A stretch of 64,000 nt of DNA from Abyssisolibacter fermentans (lineage in GTDB: Bacteria > Bacillota > Clostridia > Tissierellales > MCWD3). Below, piece by piece: positions 39,415 to 49,523 of this stretch. The DNA is taken from the NCBI RefSeq assembly GCF_001559865.1, contig NZ_LOHE01000038.1, positions 1-64,000 on the forward strand, in the 5' to 3' direction. Made by a program: the position numbers and the translations under genes. Numbering within the stretch: the first letter of the stretch is position 1; the number at the start of each line of letters is the position of its first letter. Below the pieces are notes generated by a model. That model was not told the origin of the DNA, searched no databases, and saw nothing but the letters and a program-made list of their open reading frames with translations.

Positions 39415-40629
39415 TTAATAACTTTCATGTAAGCCATCCCATACTATTCGTCGATAATTTTCTTTATCTGTATCACCTTCAGTAGAAAAACATAAAACTG
39501 TTGAATTTTCATCTAATTGTAATTCTTCTCTTAACCAGTCTAAACTCTTATTTTGCATTACTTCACTTACAAAACCTAGTGTTGCAGCACCACTCTCACC
39601 TGATATTACTCTTGCATCATTATTTATAGGATTACCTAAAACTCGCATTCCTTTTGCTGCAACATAATCAGGACAAGAAACGAAATTATCAGCATGGTCA
39701 TGTAAAACTTTCCACCCAATAGTACATGGTTCTCCACATGCTAGACCTGCCATAATAGTATCCATATCACCTGTTACAAAATGTAATTTGCCATCATCAG
39801 CCTTTGCTGTTCTATAAATGCAATCTGCTTTATTTGGTTCTACGATAGTTATTATAGGTCTTTCTTCGTCGCCATATAAGTCTGCAAAAAAGCCAGTAAC
39901 TCCTCCTGACAGAGCTCCTACTCCTGCTTGTAGAAAAATATGTGTAGGCTTCTCGATTTCATATGCTTTTAATTGTTGTGCTGCTTCATAAGCCATAGTA
40001 GTATATCCTTGCATAATCCAAGATGGAATATCCTCATATCCTTCCCATGCTGTATCTTGGACCATTATCCACCCATTTTTTTCAGCTCCAGAATTAGCAA
40101 GGCGTACTGCATCATCATAATTTAGGTCAGTTATACTAGCATCTGAACCAAGTGCTTGAATATTTTTAAGTCTTTCCTCAGCAGATCCTTTTGGCATATA
40201 CACTACTGACTTTTGTTTTAGTCGATTAGCAGTCCAAGCAACTCCTCTTCCATGGTTACCATCTGTAGCTGTAACAAATGTTTTTTCTCCAAATTTATCT
40301 CGAATTTCATGAGAAATCAAACGCTCATATGGTAGTTCACTTATATCTAATCCTAAAGCTTTAGCAATATAATTCCCTATAGAATAAGAACCCCCTAATA
40401 CTTTAAAAGCATTTAGTCCAAAGCGATAACTCTCATCTTTAACAAAGATTTTTTTAATTCCTAAATTTTGTGCCAAGTTATCTAATTTTACCAATGGAGT
40501 TTCTGAATACTCTGGAAAACTTGCGTGAAATTTTTGCACCTTTTGAGCATTTTTATAACCAAAATTATCAACAGGAAACAAATTATCTTTTTTTCTATCA
40601 TAATGTACTAACTTAAAACACTCATTCAT
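39415..40629 (-). CDS. dpaL: 2,3-Diaminopropionate ammonia-lyase
   Basis: 404 residues of the fold-type II PLP family. The PLP lysine lies in SYRFGLNAFKVLGGSYS; TATDGNHGRGVAW binds the PLP phosphate, and AGVGALSGG follows. These are diagnostic of DpaL/YgeX. It converts 2,3-diaminopropionate (both isomers in studied enzymes) to pyruvate and two ammonia. GGAGG lies before the ATG. The upstream gap holds a -24/-12 promoter and activator sites, and the activator gene is directly upstream. Confidence 0.92.
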   Translation of the reverse strand: MNECFKLVHYDRKKDNLFPVDNFGYKNAQKVQKFHASFPEYSETPLVKLDNLAQNLGIKKIFVKDESYRFGLNAFKVLGGSYSIGNYIAKALGLDISELPYERLISHEIRDKFGEKTFVTATDGNHGRGVAWTANRLKQKSVVYMPKGSAEERLKNIQALGSDASITDLNYDDAVRLANSGAEKNGWIMVQDTAWEGYEDIPSWIMQGYTTMAYEAAQQLKAYEIEKPTHIFLQAGVGALSGGVTGFFADLYGDEERPIITIVEPNKADCIYRTAKADDGKLHFVTGDMDTIMAGLACGEPCTIGWKVLHDHADNFVSCPDYVAAKGMRVLGNPINNDARVISGESGAATLGFVSEVMQNKSLDWLREELQLDENSTVLCFSTEGDTDKENYRRIVWDGLHESY

Positions 40630-40913
40630 ACTTTTTCCTCCTTTTAATATTTAGCAATAAATTTGATTTTAAATTTTATAATGATAAAGTAACATTTTTA
40701 TAATTACAATTTTTTTATTTCTAATAACCCCATAACTAAGCTATCTAATAAAACCTTTTCCTACTCTATATTTTATTATCAGCTTCTATAATTATTGCTT
40801 TTACATATCCAAGCTTGTTTTTGTAGCTTTATTAATAATTTCTCTATTCTTTTGTTAAATCTCTTAAAACTAAAATTAATTTTTTACTGTATACAGCTTT
40901 CATATATCCATAT

Positions 40914-40929
40914 TGCAAATCACATGCCA
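40914..40929 (-). promoter_or_regulatory. Sigma-54 (-24/-12) promoter of dpaL-symporter operon
   Basis: The minus strand from 40929 to 40914 reads TGGCATG-TGAT-TTGCA, an excellent match to TGGCAYR-N4-TTGCW. Transcription would start near 40903, giving a leader of about 270 nt before dpaL. A sigma-54 activator is encoded immediately upstream. Confidence 0.8.
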
Positions 40930-41004
40930 TCTTGTTTTATTAATTAAAAATGCGTTATTTTTAAGCTTCTTTAAAAACATATCTATTGATCTTAATAAAA
41001 AAAG

Positions 41005-41108
41005 TTATTAAAATGATAATTTTTATCACTTTGATAACTTCTCCACAATTATATTTAAGTATCTTGTTTTTACAATATTTATGTCTTATTTATTTATCAT
41101 TTTGATAA
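41005..41108. promoter_or_regulatory. Three activator sites (TTATCA-N3-TGATAA)
   Basis: 15-bp palindromes occur at 41005-41019 (TTATTAAAATGATAA, one mismatch), 41023-41037 (TTATCACTTTGATAA) and 41094-41108 (TTATCATTTTGATAA, overlapping the activator's stop codon). They lie about 75-180 bp upstream of the -24/-12 promoter, the normal place for enhancer sites of sigma-54 activators. Confidence 0.65.
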
Positions 41109-42854
41109 ATTATAATGTTTCATCTTTCTATATAAAGTAGCGATTCCTATACCAAGCTTTTTTGCTGCTGCTTTTTTTCCTTCAGTTGTTGAGCCATAGA
41201 TTTCTAAAGCTCTTTTGATAGCATTTTTTTCTAGTTCATGTAATTTGCATAAATCCACACTTTTTTTCTTTATTTCTCTTTTATTTTGAATAATACTCTT
41301 TGGTATTGTTGACAAATCAAGTATCCCACTGTTATCTACCATATTAATCATAAATTCAATTGTATTCTCTAATTCACGTACATTCCCAGGCCATGAATAC
41401 ATAAAAAAAACATCCCATACTTCTTTTTTTACTTCTATATTTGAATATTTCTTGCCAAATAAATTTGAATATTTCTTGATAAAATAATTTGTTAATATTC
41501 TAATATCAGTTATTCTTTCTCTTAGTGGGGGAACTTCAAAAGGAATTATATTTAATCTGTAGTATAAATCTTCCCTAAATTTATTTTCTTCAATAGCTTT
41601 AATAAGTTCTTTGTTAGTTGCAGCTATAACTCTTATATCAACATCTATAACTTTGTTCGATCCAATTTTTGTTATCTTCTTTTCTTGCAATACTCTTAGT
41701 AGTTTTGTTTGAAGATAAATCGGCATGTCTCCTATTTCATCCAAAAAAATCGTTCCTTTGTCAGCAAGCTCAAATTTACCTATTTTACCTATTGGATTAG
41801 CTCCTGTAAAAGCTCCTTTTACATAACCAAAAAGTTCACTTTCAAGTAAAGCATCTGGAATAGCTCCACAATTTACTGCAATAAAAGGTTTAGTTTTTCT
41901 TATACTTTCATTATGAATAGCTCTTGCAAATAATTCTTTGCCAGTACCACTTTCTCCAGTTATTAAAACTGTTGAATTAGATAAGCTTATTTTCTTTATA
42001 TTATTTTTTAGAATACTCATTTTATTTGAATTACTTAAAATATCTTCACATGTAATAACTTGATTTATATTTGTATATTTCGATATATTATCTTTAATCT
42101 TTTTTTCATCACCAAAAATTAACATTTCATCGAATTGTTCATCTGATAGCTTTAATTTATAAAGTTCTCCTATTAAATTATAGCTTCTCTTATTTATTGT
42201 TACTTGATATTTTTTAAATTCCAAGAAGCTATCACCAATAAGCGTTATATTTACTATATTTCTACTATAATCATCTGATAACTTTAATTGTTTAATACCC
42301 TTTTCATTAATATGAGTTATATATTTATCTTTATTTAAAATAATTACTCCATTTTCTATCTTATCGATAACAAAATTTAATGATTTCAAATAATTTTGTT
42401 CTCGTACTTTCTCCCACTTTTCATATGCAGCAATACTGATAAATTCTGAAATCTGCTGTAAAAATTCCATATGTACATCAAAATTAGACAATAAATGTTT
42501 CTTCTGAGCTTCATTTATACAAATTAGCCCTATAACTCCTATTGGCACCCCTTTTAATTTTATCGGAGTACACACTTCAAATTTTTCCTCACAGGTATTT
42601 CTATTTAGACATGTCAAACATAGCTCATGATAACGAGGTTTATGAATTATTTGAGTTTCACCCGATTCTAACGCAAATTTGTAAACACAACCTTCATTAC
42701 ACATATCTTTGTTTACTCTATTTTTAAATATGCCTGTCCCAGCAATTCTTATAAGGTTTTTATCTGCTATTTCAACTTCTACCTGCAGTATTTGAGATAT
42801 AATGTTTGCATATTTAATAACAGCTTCTTGAATATCTATTAATTTAAACTCCAC
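41097..42854 (-). CDS. Sigma-54-dependent activator with Cys-rich sensor, PAS, AAA+ and Fis-type HTH
   Basis: 585 residues from a GTG start (GAGGG 8 nt upstream). The N-terminal ~155 residues form a GAF-like sensor with a conserved cysteine set (C-x3-C, then C-x2-C-x5-C-x6-C), possibly a metal or Fe-S centre. A PAS-like segment spans about 160-260. The AAA+ domain has GESGTGKE, GAFTGA (sigma-54 contact) and FLDEIGDMP. The C-terminal Fis-like helix-turn-helix (AAKKLGIGIATLYRKMKHY) binds DNA. It should activate dpaL and the symporter. Confidence 0.9.
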   Translation of the reverse strand: MEFKLIDIQEAVIKYANIISQILQVEVEIADKNLIRIAGTGIFKNRVNKDMCNEGCVYKFALESGETQIIHKPRYHELCLTCLNRNTCEEKFEVCTPIKLKGVPIGVIGLICINEAQKKHLLSNFDVHMEFLQQISEFISIAAYEKWEKVREQNYLKSLNFVIDKIENGVIILNKDKYITHINEKGIKQLKLSDDYSRNIVNITLIGDSFLEFKKYQVTINKRSYNLIGELYKLKLSDEQFDEMLIFGDEKKIKDNISKYTNINQVITCEDILSNSNKMSILKNNIKKISLSNSTVLITGESGTGKELFARAIHNESIRKTKPFIAVNCGAIPDALLESELFGYVKGAFTGANPIGKIGKFELADKGTIFLDEIGDMPIYLQTKLLRVLQEKKITKIGSNKVIDVDIRVIAATNKELIKAIEENKFREDLYYRLNIIPFEVPPLRERITDIRILTNYFIKKYSNLFGKKYSNIEVKKEVWDVFFMYSWPGNVRELENTIEFMINMVDNSGILDLSTIPKSIIQNKREIKKKSVDLCKLHELEKNAIKRALEIYGSTTEGKKAAAKKLGIGIATLYRKMKHYNLSK

Positions 42855-43058
42855 TTAGTTCACCCTCTTGTATATTAGTTGGTTGTTAAAATATGTAGAT
42901 GATTAATCTAGTTAATATACACTAAAATAAATTACTAACAAATTTATTTTATACTTCTTTTATCTTCACATCAAATAATATTTATTATAACAGCTCCAAA
43001 AACAAGTACATTTAAAAAGTTCAAAATAGAATTAAAGAAATATTAGAAAAAAATAATG

Positions 43059-43142
43059 GATCTAGCTTCCCTAGAATTCTTAATGATTCAAGATACACAT
43101 ATTACAGAAACAGCTAAACTTGCAAATGTTGTTTTAACAGCT
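43059..43142 (+). pseudogene. 84-bp diverged fragment of stnC
   Basis: 43059-43142 corresponds to 27387-27470 with about 85% identity and no indel, encoding DLASLEFLMIQDTHITETAK-like sequence. It is too diverged to come from the same event as 37588-37945. The rest of the 42855-43286 gap is AT-rich without a gene. Confidence 0.75.
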
Positions 43143-43289
43143 TTCATATTGATTTTATACTTTTCTTCCATAATTTCTATTGCACTCAGTTTTTTCTGCC
43201 TTAGTAATAAAATACTGCATACTTGTTAAATTTAGTCTATGTACTACAATTAAATTAAAATAATTTCAATATATCAAGGAGGTAGTATG

Positions 43290-43805
43290 ATGAAATATGA
43301 AATTATAAGAGAAAGAGATGCATATTTAGTAAAATCACTATGCAATGAATTGATGGTATATCAGAAAAGTAAAGCTAAGATTACACCTGAAAGGTTTGAT
43401 TCGATGTCATTCGAAACACGACTTCTTCCTTCATTAGAAAAGGCGGATAAAAATTTCATTATGATAGCTAAAGATGATGACGAAGTTGTTGGTTATGTTT
43501 ACTGTAATTTATCAGCTAAAGAAGTCTATGATAATGATTTTGCAACTTTCTTCGATATAAATTCCGTTGAAGATCAGGTCGGTTGTTTATCTCAATTTTT
43601 TATAAAAGACGGTTATAGAGGCTCTGGTATTGGTACACGATTATTTAATGAAGGCATGAAGTGGTTAAATCAATTAGATGTAAAAGATCTATTTATTTTC
43701 GTTTCAAACGGTAATGATAATGCACTTAGCTTCTACAAGCATAAGGGATTTAAAGAATCTCATAAAATATTAGACGGTTTTATTACTGTTTTGAGGAATA
43801 TGTAA
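43290..43805 (+). CDS. GNAT-family N-acetyltransferase
   Basis: 171 residues with the acetyl-CoA binding motif A (QFFIKDGYRGSGIGTRLF) and motif B near the end (NDNALSFYKHKGF). It transfers an acetyl group to an unknown amine. AGGAGG is 7 nt from the ATG at 43290 and 4 nt from the adjacent ATG at 43287; the former is preferred. Monocistronic, convergent with the HxlR gene. Confidence 0.88.
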   Translation: MKYEIIRERDAYLVKSLCNELMVYQKSKAKITPERFDSMSFETRLLPSLEKADKNFIMIAKDDDEVVGYVYCNLSAKEVYDNDFATFFDINSVEDQVGCLSQFFIKDGYRGSGIGTRLFNEGMKWLNQLDVKDLFIFVSNGNDNALSFYKHKGFKESHKILDGFITVLRNM

Positions 43806-44001
43806 TAATATTTCTTTATGATTCATCAGTTATTTTCGCTTTAATCAACAAAAATTTGAATGAGAATCATGACTGAATATGATTTTTATTTACTTTAATT
43901 GCTACCTTAATGTTCCTTTGTAGGTCTTATTTATTTACAAACCCCCTTTGAAAACTGGGAATTTTCATAGGAGGTTTTCATTAATCCGAATAAATATATG
44001 A

Positions 44002-44349
44002 TTAATCGCGCTTATTTTTTTCCTTTATCTGTTTTCCCCATTTAGCCAATGCAATCAAAGCTGGGATTAAATCTTTACCATCTTCTGTTAGTGAATATTC
44101 GACTCTAGGAGGTATCTCCATATATTGCTTGCGATGTACAATGCCGTGGTTTTCCAATTCTTTTAAAGACTGTGTCAACATCATATTAGTGATGCCTTCA
44201 ATTGCTCTTTTCAATTCGTTGTATCTTAGAATGTCATGTTTATAAAGAGCCCAAAGAATAGGGAGCCGCCATTTTCCACCAACAACATTTAAGGCATATG
44301 TCAAATTACAACTATCATATTTGTTTTGGTATTTTGATTCTGCTTTCAT
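44002..44349 (-). CDS. HxlR-family winged-helix regulator
   Basis: 115 residues with the HxlR signature: GGKWRLPILWAL, LRYNELKRAIEGITNMMLTQ, and the wing RVEYSLTEDG. Members sense formaldehyde, redox or unknown stress through a conserved Cys near the N-terminus; here a Cys is in SCNLTYAL. No target gene is obvious: upstream is a 460-bp gap without genes (44350-44813, apart from the terminator at 44731). Confidence 0.9.
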   Translation of the reverse strand: MKAESKYQNKYDSCNLTYALNVVGGKWRLPILWALYKHDILRYNELKRAIEGITNMMLTQSLKELENHGIVHRKQYMEIPPRVEYSLTEDGKDLIPALIALAKWGKQIKEKNKRD

Positions 44350-44730
44350 TGAAAACTCCTTTGCTCAGTAATATCATTCTTTGACAACAAAAATTGCATA
44401 TTTACTATAAAATTCCTGCATAATATCATTATAGCAAAATAATATTTATTATATCAACTAAAAAAACTACAACATGCTCATATATGAAGTAATTAAGGAA
44501 AGTGCTGTAAATAACTTAAATCTTTGATCAACCTTTAAATACTATATTATCAGTTAAATCTTCTATTGAATAACTCAGGTTTTCAGTTATTTTATTATTG
44601 TTTTCAATCTTGTGTTCTATTACTATCAAAAAAATTAATTCATTTAAAGTGTCTCTAATTTTAATTAAATGAAATATGTAAATGAACGTAGTATTTTTCT
44701 ACATTTTGTTTTTGCACTATAATTCTTAAT

Positions 44731-44762
44731 ACAAAAGGCACAGTTAACACTGTGCCTTTTGT
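44731..44762. terminator. Bidirectional terminator after the TauE pair
   Basis: ACAAAAGGCACAG (44731-44743) pairs perfectly with CTGTGCCTTTTGT (44750-44762), loop 6 nt, with T-rich ends on both strands. It lies 50 bp past the stop of the TauE-like gene. Confidence 0.85.
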
Positions 44763-44813
44763 ATTGTAAACTTAATGGTTTCTAATATATTTATAAGAAA
44801 TTTCTATAAATAT

Positions 44814-45548
44814 TTAGATAAATAATGTAATGCCTATACATATAAGCAGTATATATACAAATATTTGAAATCTTATTATTGATATTTTTGTAAGAGCTTT
44901 ATTTCCTATAAAAAGTCCTAATAAAACTGCAGGAAAAAGTAATAAAAACATATAAAAATGATCTATGGTTATTTGTCCACGTATAAAATACCCTATTATA
45001 ATAAATGGATTAAGCAAACCCCAATAAAGCGATAACATACCACGATATGTATTCTTATTGTTTGTTACTTTATCCATATACATAGAAATAAGCGGTCCGC
45101 CCATTCCATAAGCTGATTGCATCATACCACTTAATATTGGATATATATAGTGATAAGGTTTTAAAACTTTTTTATTTTGTCTATTTGTATAAAGTAAATA
45201 AAGGCTGTATAGTGAATTTAAAATAATAAATATACCAAGTGAAATATTTAATTGGCGTTCTGGAATGATATTTCCTAACATCATTCCAACAATCATACCG
45301 CTAATCGCTAATGCAAACATTTTTGCAAAATCGATTTTATCTATAAATTCTTTATCTTTATATGCGACACTTAAAGATTGGTATATCGACATCATTAAAA
45401 ATACTGGTAAAACATCTAGCCTATTCACAAACAACATGCAAAGTGGTAATGCAAAAATCACAGCTCCAAAGCCTGTAACTGTTTGTATTGTATACCCACA
45501 AAATGTAAATATGAACAAACATGACATAATCTGAATTTGAAAATTCAT
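44814..45548 (-). CDS. TauE/SafE-family membrane protein (second of a pair)
   Basis: 244 residues with about seven or eight membrane helices; family motifs TVTGFGAVIFALPL and GMMQSAYGMGGPLISMY are present. The family includes sulfite/sulfoacetate exporters. It lies 15 bp after the related gene at 45564 and the pair probably forms one transporter. Their position downstream of a D-cysteine desulfhydrase suggests handling of a sulfur compound. Confidence 0.85.
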   Translation of the reverse strand: MNFQIQIMSCLFIFTFCGYTIQTVTGFGAVIFALPLCMLFVNRLDVLPVFLMMSIYQSLSVAYKDKEFIDKIDFAKMFALAISGMIVGMMLGNIIPERQLNISLGIFIILNSLYSLYLLYTNRQNKKVLKPYHYIYPILSGMMQSAYGMGGPLISMYMDKVTNNKNTYRGMLSLYWGLLNPFIIIGYFIRGQITIDHFYMFLLLFPAVLLGLFIGNKALTKISIIRFQIFVYILLICIGITLFI

Positions 45549-45563
45549 AAAATTCTCCTTACT

Positions 45564-46313
45564 TTAAATAACTGTCCATAGCATATAAACAGAAACTATT
45601 ATGGAGAAAAATGCAATTCCTAGTTTTAATATGCGTTGATTTATTTTACTTGAAATACGTGCACCAATTAAAGTACCTATACCGTGTGAAATTGCGCATA
45701 AAATCATAAACAATAATATTTGTGATAAACTTGCTTTAGTGTAATAGCCAATAAATGCAGGTATTGCAATAAATATTGAATTAAACAAGCTCATACCTAC
45801 TGCTTGACGTATATTAAATCCTAATAACGATAACAATGGTACTGATAATATAGGTCCTCCGGCACCGCTGAATGATGATATTGCCGCTATCAAAGTGCCT
45901 ACTAAAACAACAAAAATATTATTATTACGTAGTTTATATAATTTTGAATTTTCATCGCCGTCTTTGCGTGAAAACAACAATGATATACTTGAACATAATA
46001 CCATTATATATAGTACGATTTTAGCGGTACGAACGTCCACCATACCATTTGCCCATACACCGATAAGTGAACCGATTATACTTCCTATCATCAATTTCAT
46101 AATAAATTTAAAATCAATGTCACCGCTTCTGTGATATGATAATGTTCCTATAATGCCTGATACGGCAAATGCAGCAAAACTTAATGTCATACTGTCAGCA
46201 ACAGGTAATGTAAGTACACCTACATAAAACATAGGTAATAAAAATCCTGCTATACCTGAAACTCCTATGCTTATACCAATAACAAAATTTGCGATAATAA
46301 TAGCTGTAATCAT
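45564..46313 (-). CDS. TauE/SafE-family membrane protein (first of a pair)
   Basis: 249 residues, about eight membrane helices, with the family motifs GISIGVSGIAGFLLPM and FSGAGGPILSVPLL. It overlaps functionally with the adjacent 45548 gene, with which it shares fold but limited sequence. A GGAGTTA site precedes the ATG. It is separated from the NhaC gene by 187 bp containing a hairpin pair resembling an IS end. Confidence 0.85.
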   Translation of the reverse strand: MITAIIIANFVIGISIGVSGIAGFLLPMFYVGVLTLPVADSMTLSFAAFAVSGIIGTLSYHRSGDIDFKFIMKLMIGSIIGSLIGVWANGMVDVRTAKIVLYIMVLCSSISLLFSRKDGDENSKLYKLRNNNIFVVLVGTLIAAISSFSGAGGPILSVPLLSLLGFNIRQAVGMSLFNSIFIAIPAFIGYYTKASLSQILLFMILCAISHGIGTLIGARISSKINQRILKLGIAFFSIIVSVYMLWTVI

Positions 46314-46346
46314 TTTAACTCCTTAACTTCTAATTTTTTTTAAACT

Positions 46347-46400
46347 TAAGTCGCCCTTTTTATAAGGGGCATCTTAAATTAGTAACTTACTTCAGTAGGT
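46347..46400 (-). mobile_element. Solo IS200/IS605-like end (hairpin pair), copy 2
   Basis: On the minus strand CACCTACTGAAGTAAG is followed by GCCCCTTATAAAAAGGGC, the same order as copies at 37528 and 50465. It lies between the NhaC and TauE genes and could instead act as an attenuator. Confidence 0.4.
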
Positions 46401-46500
46401 GAATTTTAAGTATAAATACCTTCTCCTAGAAGTAAATTTTAGGCCTAAGCTCACTCAAAGTTATATGCTTAAGCCTATTAAAATTTATAACTAAACTCTT

Positions 46501-47835
46501 TTAAGCTTTTTTAGCATTTCTATTTTTAAGTCTTGGTATTCCAAGGAAAAGCATAATAACACCTGATATCATAGCTAACTGTGAATATGTAGAATATTTA
46601 AGAATTTCTACTGCTGTCAATTCACCTGTAGTCATACAAGCTGATGCTGTAGAAGCAGCTGCAAGCATCATACCTCCCCAAGGTACGTTAGCCATTGTTG
46701 ATGTAGCAAACAAGTCAACATAAGCTGCTGTTTTTCTAGGATCAATACCGTATTTTTTTGTTGTTTCCATTTCAATTGGTGCTACTGCAGAAATAGCAAC
46801 TGTTGAATTTGCTACAAATATTGTAACTAAAACTGTCAAAGCAATATTAGCAAGTACACCTGTTTTTGGTCCATGAGCACGTTTGTCAAGAGCCTGAACA
46901 ATCCATGCAATACCACCATTGTATTTCATAATTTCGATGATACCACCAACTATCAAAACAATCATAGAAATTTTAGCCATGCCAAGCATACCTTTTTGGA
47001 ATACCTGCAAGCATCCTACAATCTGGCCATATTCACTTACAAATGTGCCTTGAGCTACACCAATGCCGCTTGCAAGACCAATACCAATTAATAATACATA
47101 GAATACATTCACTCCTGCAAGTGCAGTAATAAGTACAACTGCAAATGGCAAAATACGTATTAACTGATATTCACCTGCAATAAATGTATAATCTTGTCCA
47201 GATGTCATAAAACCAAATATTATCATTGTTAATATTGCAGCCGGCAATACAATAAAGAAATTGACACGGAATTTATCTCTCATTTCAACGCCACAAAGTC
47301 TTGTAGCTGCTATTGTTGTATCTGAAATAACTGACATATTGTCGCCAAATGCTGCACCACCAAGAGCTGCACCAACAACTAATGCTACAGGAATTCCGGT
47401 AGCTTCTGCAAGGCCAACTGCAATAGGAGCCATAGCAGTAACTGTACCAACTGATGTACCTAATGCCAAAGCAACAAGGGCTGAAACAAAGAATAATCCA
47501 GGTACAAGCATAAAGTCAGGTACAAATGACAGGAAGAAGTTTACAACACTATCTACTGCGCCACCTGCACGAGCAACACCTGCAAAACCTCCTGCAAGCA
47601 AGAAAATCAAAATCATAATAACTGTGTTTTCATTTGCTGCACCTTTAGCAAAAGTTGAAACTTTGTCCATTACCGGTCTGTCTGTGTTCATAAATATTGC
47701 GACAAATGTTGCTATCATAAAGAATACAATTGCATCAACTATTTTTGAACTTCCACAATAAAGCCCAAAGCCAAATGTTAAGGCTAAGAATAACAAAATA
47801 GGTGTTAACGCCCAGAAATTAATTTTTTCTTTCAT
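46501..47835 (-). CDS. NhaC-family transporter (Na+/H+ antiporter or organic substrate exchanger)
   Basis: 444 residues with about eleven or twelve membrane helices. The NhaC-like duplicated motifs appear: LGTSVGTVTAMAPIAVGLAE, AALGGAAFGDNMSVISDTTI, and later NVPWGGMM. Besides Na+/H+ antiport, some NhaC members exchange organic acids or amino acids. It lies 34 bp after the D-cysteine desulfhydrase gene, so import of D-cysteine or a related amino acid is plausible. GGAG precedes the ATG. Confidence 0.85.
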   Translation of the reverse strand: MKEKINFWALTPILLFLALTFGFGLYCGSSKIVDAIVFFMIATFVAIFMNTDRPVMDKVSTFAKGAANENTVIMILIFLLAGGFAGVARAGGAVDSVVNFFLSFVPDFMLVPGLFFVSALVALALGTSVGTVTAMAPIAVGLAEATGIPVALVVGAALGGAAFGDNMSVISDTTIAATRLCGVEMRDKFRVNFFIVLPAAILTMIIFGFMTSGQDYTFIAGEYQLIRILPFAVVLITALAGVNVFYVLLIGIGLASGIGVAQGTFVSEYGQIVGCLQVFQKGMLGMAKISMIVLIVGGIIEIMKYNGGIAWIVQALDKRAHGPKTGVLANIALTVLVTIFVANSTVAISAVAPIEMETTKKYGIDPRKTAAYVDLFATSTMANVPWGGMMLAAASTASACMTTGELTAVEILKYSTYSQLAMISGVIMLFLGIPRLKNRNAKKA

Positions 47836-47869
47836 ATTATTCTCCTTTTCCTTTTATTTTTCTAAAATT

Positions 47870-48982
47870 TTATTTATGTTCTCTTGTTATAAAATCAATT
47901 GTTTTTTGATTGAATACATGATATCCATTAAATAATCCGCCAGTACCGCCGGTATGCACATATGCTACATTGCTACCTTTAGGTATTTTTCCTGTTTTGA
48001 TGTAGCTTAATAAGCCAGAGAAAGATTTGCCTGTGTAAACCGGATCAAGGAACAATCCTTCCATTTCAGCTGCTTCTCTCATTGCATCAGCGCCTTCATC
48101 AGTTGGGGCTCCATATTTCTCACCAAGATAATTCTGGTCTATATTTATTTCAGCCCAGATTTCATCGTCTGTAGGACATTCAAGATTGAATTTTTCATAT
48201 AAATATTTAACGCGGTCAAATATATCCTGTTCACTTACTTGTTCTCCAGGTCCGTATCTGCGGTTGTTTATAGAACATATTTTACAGTCAGAACCTTTTA
48301 ATGCTTTACCAACTATAAAACCAGGAAGTGAACCAGCTGATCCGTTCGCATGGAAAATATAATCAACATCGTTTGCGTATGGCTGAATTTGTTCATAAAT
48401 TTCATCGAAACAACGAATATATGAAACCCAACCTGAAGGATGTGTACATCCAACAGGAACGTACATTATTTTTTTACCTTTAGCTTCATAATCTGCCATA
48501 ATTTTTTTGATTTTATTTTTTACCTCTTCCCACAATGGATTTAAGTTTGGATCATCAGGTGCTTCTTTTCTTACTATAAGGTGTATTTCAGTACCAAGTA
48601 ATGAATTCAAAAGTAAGTTACCTTTTCTTTCTTTAGGAATACCTTCATTGTGATTGTCACCTAATACTGCTATAGAATGAATTCCAAATAGATTACAATA
48701 CTGTGAAAGCTGAACAGATGCGTTAGACTGATAACCACCCATTGTAATTATTGCATCTACGTTTTCTTTTACTGCTTCACCGACAATATATTCTATTTTA
48801 CGTACTTTGTTGCCACCAAATGAACTTGGACCTGACATATCTTCACGTTTAATGAATACATTTACACCATATTTTTTTGAAATATTTTCTAATTTGTGGA
48901 ATGGTGTTGGGTAAAATGCTTTTTCAACTTTTGGAATATCTTTGAATAATTCAGCAATATCCTCACTTGAATATTTTTTCAT
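47870..48982 (-). CDS. D-cysteine desulfhydrase / ACC deaminase family PLP enzyme
   Basis: 370 residues of the fold-type II PLP group. The PLP lysine lies in SSFGGNKVRKIEY, and substrate/PLP residues in GGYQSNASVQL, with the C-terminal HTGGTGGLFNGY. Family members convert D-cysteine to pyruvate, ammonia and sulfide, or deaminate ACC. With the transporters downstream and the LysR gene divergent, a D-amino-acid (probably D-cysteine) catabolic role is likely. The exact substrate is not decided by sequence. Confidence 0.85.
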   Translation of the reverse strand: MKKYSSEDIAELFKDIPKVEKAFYPTPFHKLENISKKYGVNVFIKREDMSGPSSFGGNKVRKIEYIVGEAVKENVDAIITMGGYQSNASVQLSQYCNLFGIHSIAVLGDNHNEGIPKERKGNLLLNSLLGTEIHLIVRKEAPDDPNLNPLWEEVKNKIKKIMADYEAKGKKIMYVPVGCTHPSGWVSYIRCFDEIYEQIQPYANDVDYIFHANGSAGSLPGFIVGKALKGSDCKICSINNRRYGPGEQVSEQDIFDRVKYLYEKFNLECPTDDEIWAEINIDQNYLGEKYGAPTDEGADAMREAAEMEGLFLDPVYTGKSFSGLLSYIKTGKIPKGSNVAYVHTGGTGGLFNGYHVFNQKTIDFITREHK

Positions 48983-49523
48983 TTGTTTACTCCTCCTATA
49001 ATATGTTTATACACAATATTTTTTATATTTGTGTCAAACACATTGTATTTTTTATATTAGTAAATGATAAAAAATCTTTATAAATATTGTCATTTGAACA
49101 ACATATTTGTACTTGCATTGACCTATCTACTTAATACACTTATCAAAGCCAATACTATCACTTATTTATCTTATCTCTTAATGTATACATTTTTTATCAT
49201 TTACTTAGGTATCATACTCTGATGACTCAGATGTTGAATCCTATCGGGTAGCCCTTAGAAAGGTTTTCCCTTTAGACAATGCTTATTGAAAGGTGGTGAT
49301 AAAATAACAAATTTTTAATCGCACATAATCTGTATACAAATATAATACCATTTTCACACGAAAATAAAAGCGATATATTACCTGTTAAAATCACTGTGAT
49401 TTAATAACGAAAATATTAAATGGGTTTTCTTGATATTTAACAGTATATTATATATAATAGATTTGTAATCAACAATTATAATTTTAATAAGTTTAATATT
49501 GATATATTATTTAGGAGAATATT

